This document shows, piece after piece, positions 62,845 through 64,000 of a stretch of DNA of 64,000 bases; position 1 is the stretch's first letter; every line of letters starts with the position of its first letter. The position numbers were made by a program, and so were the translations under genes. Source of the stretch: Amycolatopsis sp. WQ 127309 (GTDB taxonomy: Bacteria; Actinomycetota; Actinomycetes; Mycobacteriales; Pseudonocardiaceae); contig NZ_CP095481.1 of assembly GCF_023023025.1 (NCBI RefSeq), positions 5,469,001 through 5,533,000 of the forward strand, read 5' to 3'. The notes beneath the pieces were generated by a model. It did no database searches and was not told where the DNA came from. It worked only from the letters and a program-made list of their open reading frames with translations.

Positions 62845-64000
62845 TCAGGCGGTGGGGGCGGGGTCCAGGGACTCCGACTCCGGGGCCTCGACCGGGTGCC
62901 GGCGCGCTTCGCGGCGTGCGTGGCGGCGTTCCTTGCGGGTCTCGACCATCGTGTAGAGGGTCGGGACCAGCACCAGCGTCAGCAGCGTCGAGCTGACCAG
63001 GCCGCCGATCACCACGATCGCCAGGGGCTGGCCGATGAAGCCGCCCTGGCCGGTGATGCCCAGTGCCATCGGGACGAGCGCGAAGATCGTCGCCGCCGCG
63101 GTCATCAGGATCGGCCGCAGCCGGCGCCGGCCGCCTTCGGTGACGGCGTCGGCGACGCTCATCCCCTCGGCGCGGTACTGGTTGATCAGGTCGATCAGCA
63201 CGATCGCGTTGGTCACGACGATGCCGACGAGCATCAGCATCCCGATCAGCGACGGCAGGCCGAGCGCGGTGCCGGTGGCCAGCAGCAGCCCGATCGCGCC
63301 GGTCGCCGCGAACGGGATCGACACCAGCAGGATCAGCGGCTGGATCAGGCTGCGGAACGTCGCCACCATGATCAGGAACACGATCGCGATGGCCGCGAGC
63401 AGCGCCAGGAAGAGGTTCGAGAACGCCTCCTGCTGGTCCTGGCTCACGCCGCCGAGCGAGTACGACGCGCCGCCGGCGAACGTGATGCCGTCCAGCTTGG
63501 ACTGGATGTCCGCGGTCGTCTTGCTCAGGTTGTCACCGGTGTTCTTCGCCGTCACGGTGGTGCTGAGGTCGCCGCCGGTGCGGTGCACCGACGCCGGGCC
63601 GTCCACAGTGGACACCTTCGCGACCTCGTCCAGCCGGACGACGCCGGTGGGGCCGGGGATCGGCAGGGCCTTGACCTGGTCCACGGACACCGGCGCAGTG
63701 CCGGCGCGGAGCACGACGTCCGTGCGCTGCCCGTCGACCGGGAGCTGCGTCACCGTGCGCCCGGCGATCGCCTGGTTGGCGACCTGGCCGATGGTGCTCG
63801 CCGACAGCCCGCGCGCGGCGGCCGCGGCGGCGTCCACCTCGACCTGCACCCGCGGCGAGCCGACGGACAGGTCGCTGGTCACCTCGGTCAGCCCGGAAAC
63901 CCCTTGCAGCGCCTGCTGCACCTGGTCGGACGCGGGCTTCAGCGCCGCTTCCGACGGCGCGGTCACGGTGACCGAGACCTGGTCGGAGTTGAACCCGGAA
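62845..64000 (-). CDS. RND (AcrB/HAE1-type) efflux transporter, C-terminal part
   Basis: Only the last 385 or so residues are in the window; the gene continues past the right edge. The visible part includes porter-domain strands (VEVDAAAAAARGLSASTIGQ, TQLPVDGQRTDVVLRAG) and the second half of the membrane domain (LFLALLAAIAIVFLIMVATF, GLPSLIGMLMLVGIVVTNAIVLIDLINQ, RRLRPILMTAAATIFALVPMALG). The C-terminal tail is basic then acidic. It belongs to the AcrB/MMPL-related HAE1 family found in actinobacteria. A TCCACWGTGGA copy is inside at 63602. Confidence 0.88.
   Translation of the reverse strand, partial: SGFNSDQVSVTVTAPSEAALKPASDQVQQALQGVSGLTEVTSDLSVGSPRVQVEVDAAAAAARGLSASTIGQVANQAIAGRTVTQLPVDGQRTDVVLRAGTAPVSVDQVKALPIPGPTGVVRLDEVAKVSTVDGPASVHRTGGDLSTTVTAKNTGDNLSKTTADIQSKLDGITFAGGASYSLGGVSQDQQEAFSNLFLALLAAIAIVFLIMVATFRSLIQPLILLVSIPFAATGAIGLLLATGTALGLPSLIGMLMLVGIVVTNAIVLIDLINQYRAEGMSVADAVTEGGRRRLRPILMTAAATIFALVPMALGITGQGGFIGQPLAIVVIGGLVSSTLLTLVLVPTLYTMVETRKERRHARREARRHPVEAPESESLDPAPTA

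Overview
The window is high-G+C actinobacterial chromosome. Gene content (SigL/RslA and SigB sigma factors, a KstR-type sterol regulon, DUF3039, DUF3099 and COG4315 lipoproteins) points to Pseudonocardiaceae, most likely Amycolatopsis or a close relative. This is inferred from gene content and codon bias; there is no rRNA. I saw no tRNA, prophage, IS element or CRISPR array.

Layout. 1-5113: an ECF sigma factor and zinc anti-sigma pair (SigL/RslA type) flanked by secreted proteins. Two identical ECF-type promoters (TGAACC-N16-CGTATC) face outward to these secreted-protein genes. 5114-5820: a gene-free block of six stem-loops with a constant loop. 5821-10945: a double AsnC/Lrp regulator divergent from an operon of M20 hydrolase, DUF3311, SSS permease and amidohydrolase. 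11246-17152: the ring C/D end of steroid catabolism (echA20-ipdA-ipdB-ipdC divergent from two SDR genes, with a KstR2-like operator between). 17184-21274: RidA, an AsnB-type amidotransferase divergent from a stand-alone ketosynthase, and a PNPOx protein. 21801-36461: sterol side-chain degradation (fadA5/cyp125, DUF35-ltp4-ltp3-TetR, an acyl-CoA ligase, echA19/fadD19, a nitronate-monooxygenase-like gene), with KstR-like operators at three divergent promoters. 36523-38669: a secreted trypsin-like protease and an APC permease. 38750-45530: GntR regulator and a 2-aminoethylphosphonate uptake and catabolism operon. 45580-50397: two paralogous lipoproteins with leaderless ECF-type promoters, a MarR-SnoaL pair, an MFS exporter and a secreted RlpA-like protein. 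50468-64000: housekeeping and mixed genes (class I fumarase, sigB, dtd, methyltransferase, M20 hydrolase, pseudouridine salvage, HD hydrolase, a decayed PNPOx pseudogene, Spo0M-like, DUF3039, a secreted protein and the end of an RND transporter).

The most unusual content is between genes. (i) At least seven intergenic arrays have a 21-bp period (two helical turns), five of them strictly. Most share a head close to RTCACGYGWG and carry a locus-specific tail; three are mirror-symmetric about a central hairpin. (ii) A dispersed element occurs three times: an inverted pair of DnaA-box-like 9-mers 12 bp apart, then exactly 43 bp to CCGATA and a C/G hairpin, always beside a tandem array. (iii) Six hairpins at 5128-5819 keep a constant CCTCCACCTCACC loop while their stems change with pairing kept. 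(iv) Two copies of a perfect 26-bp hairpin share a 7-nt loop and differ by one compensatory pair. (v) The palindrome TCCACWGTGGA occurs at least ten times, mostly inside genes and in two reading frames. None of these is explained by the annotated genes; together they look like a layer of chromosome-wide sequence elements.
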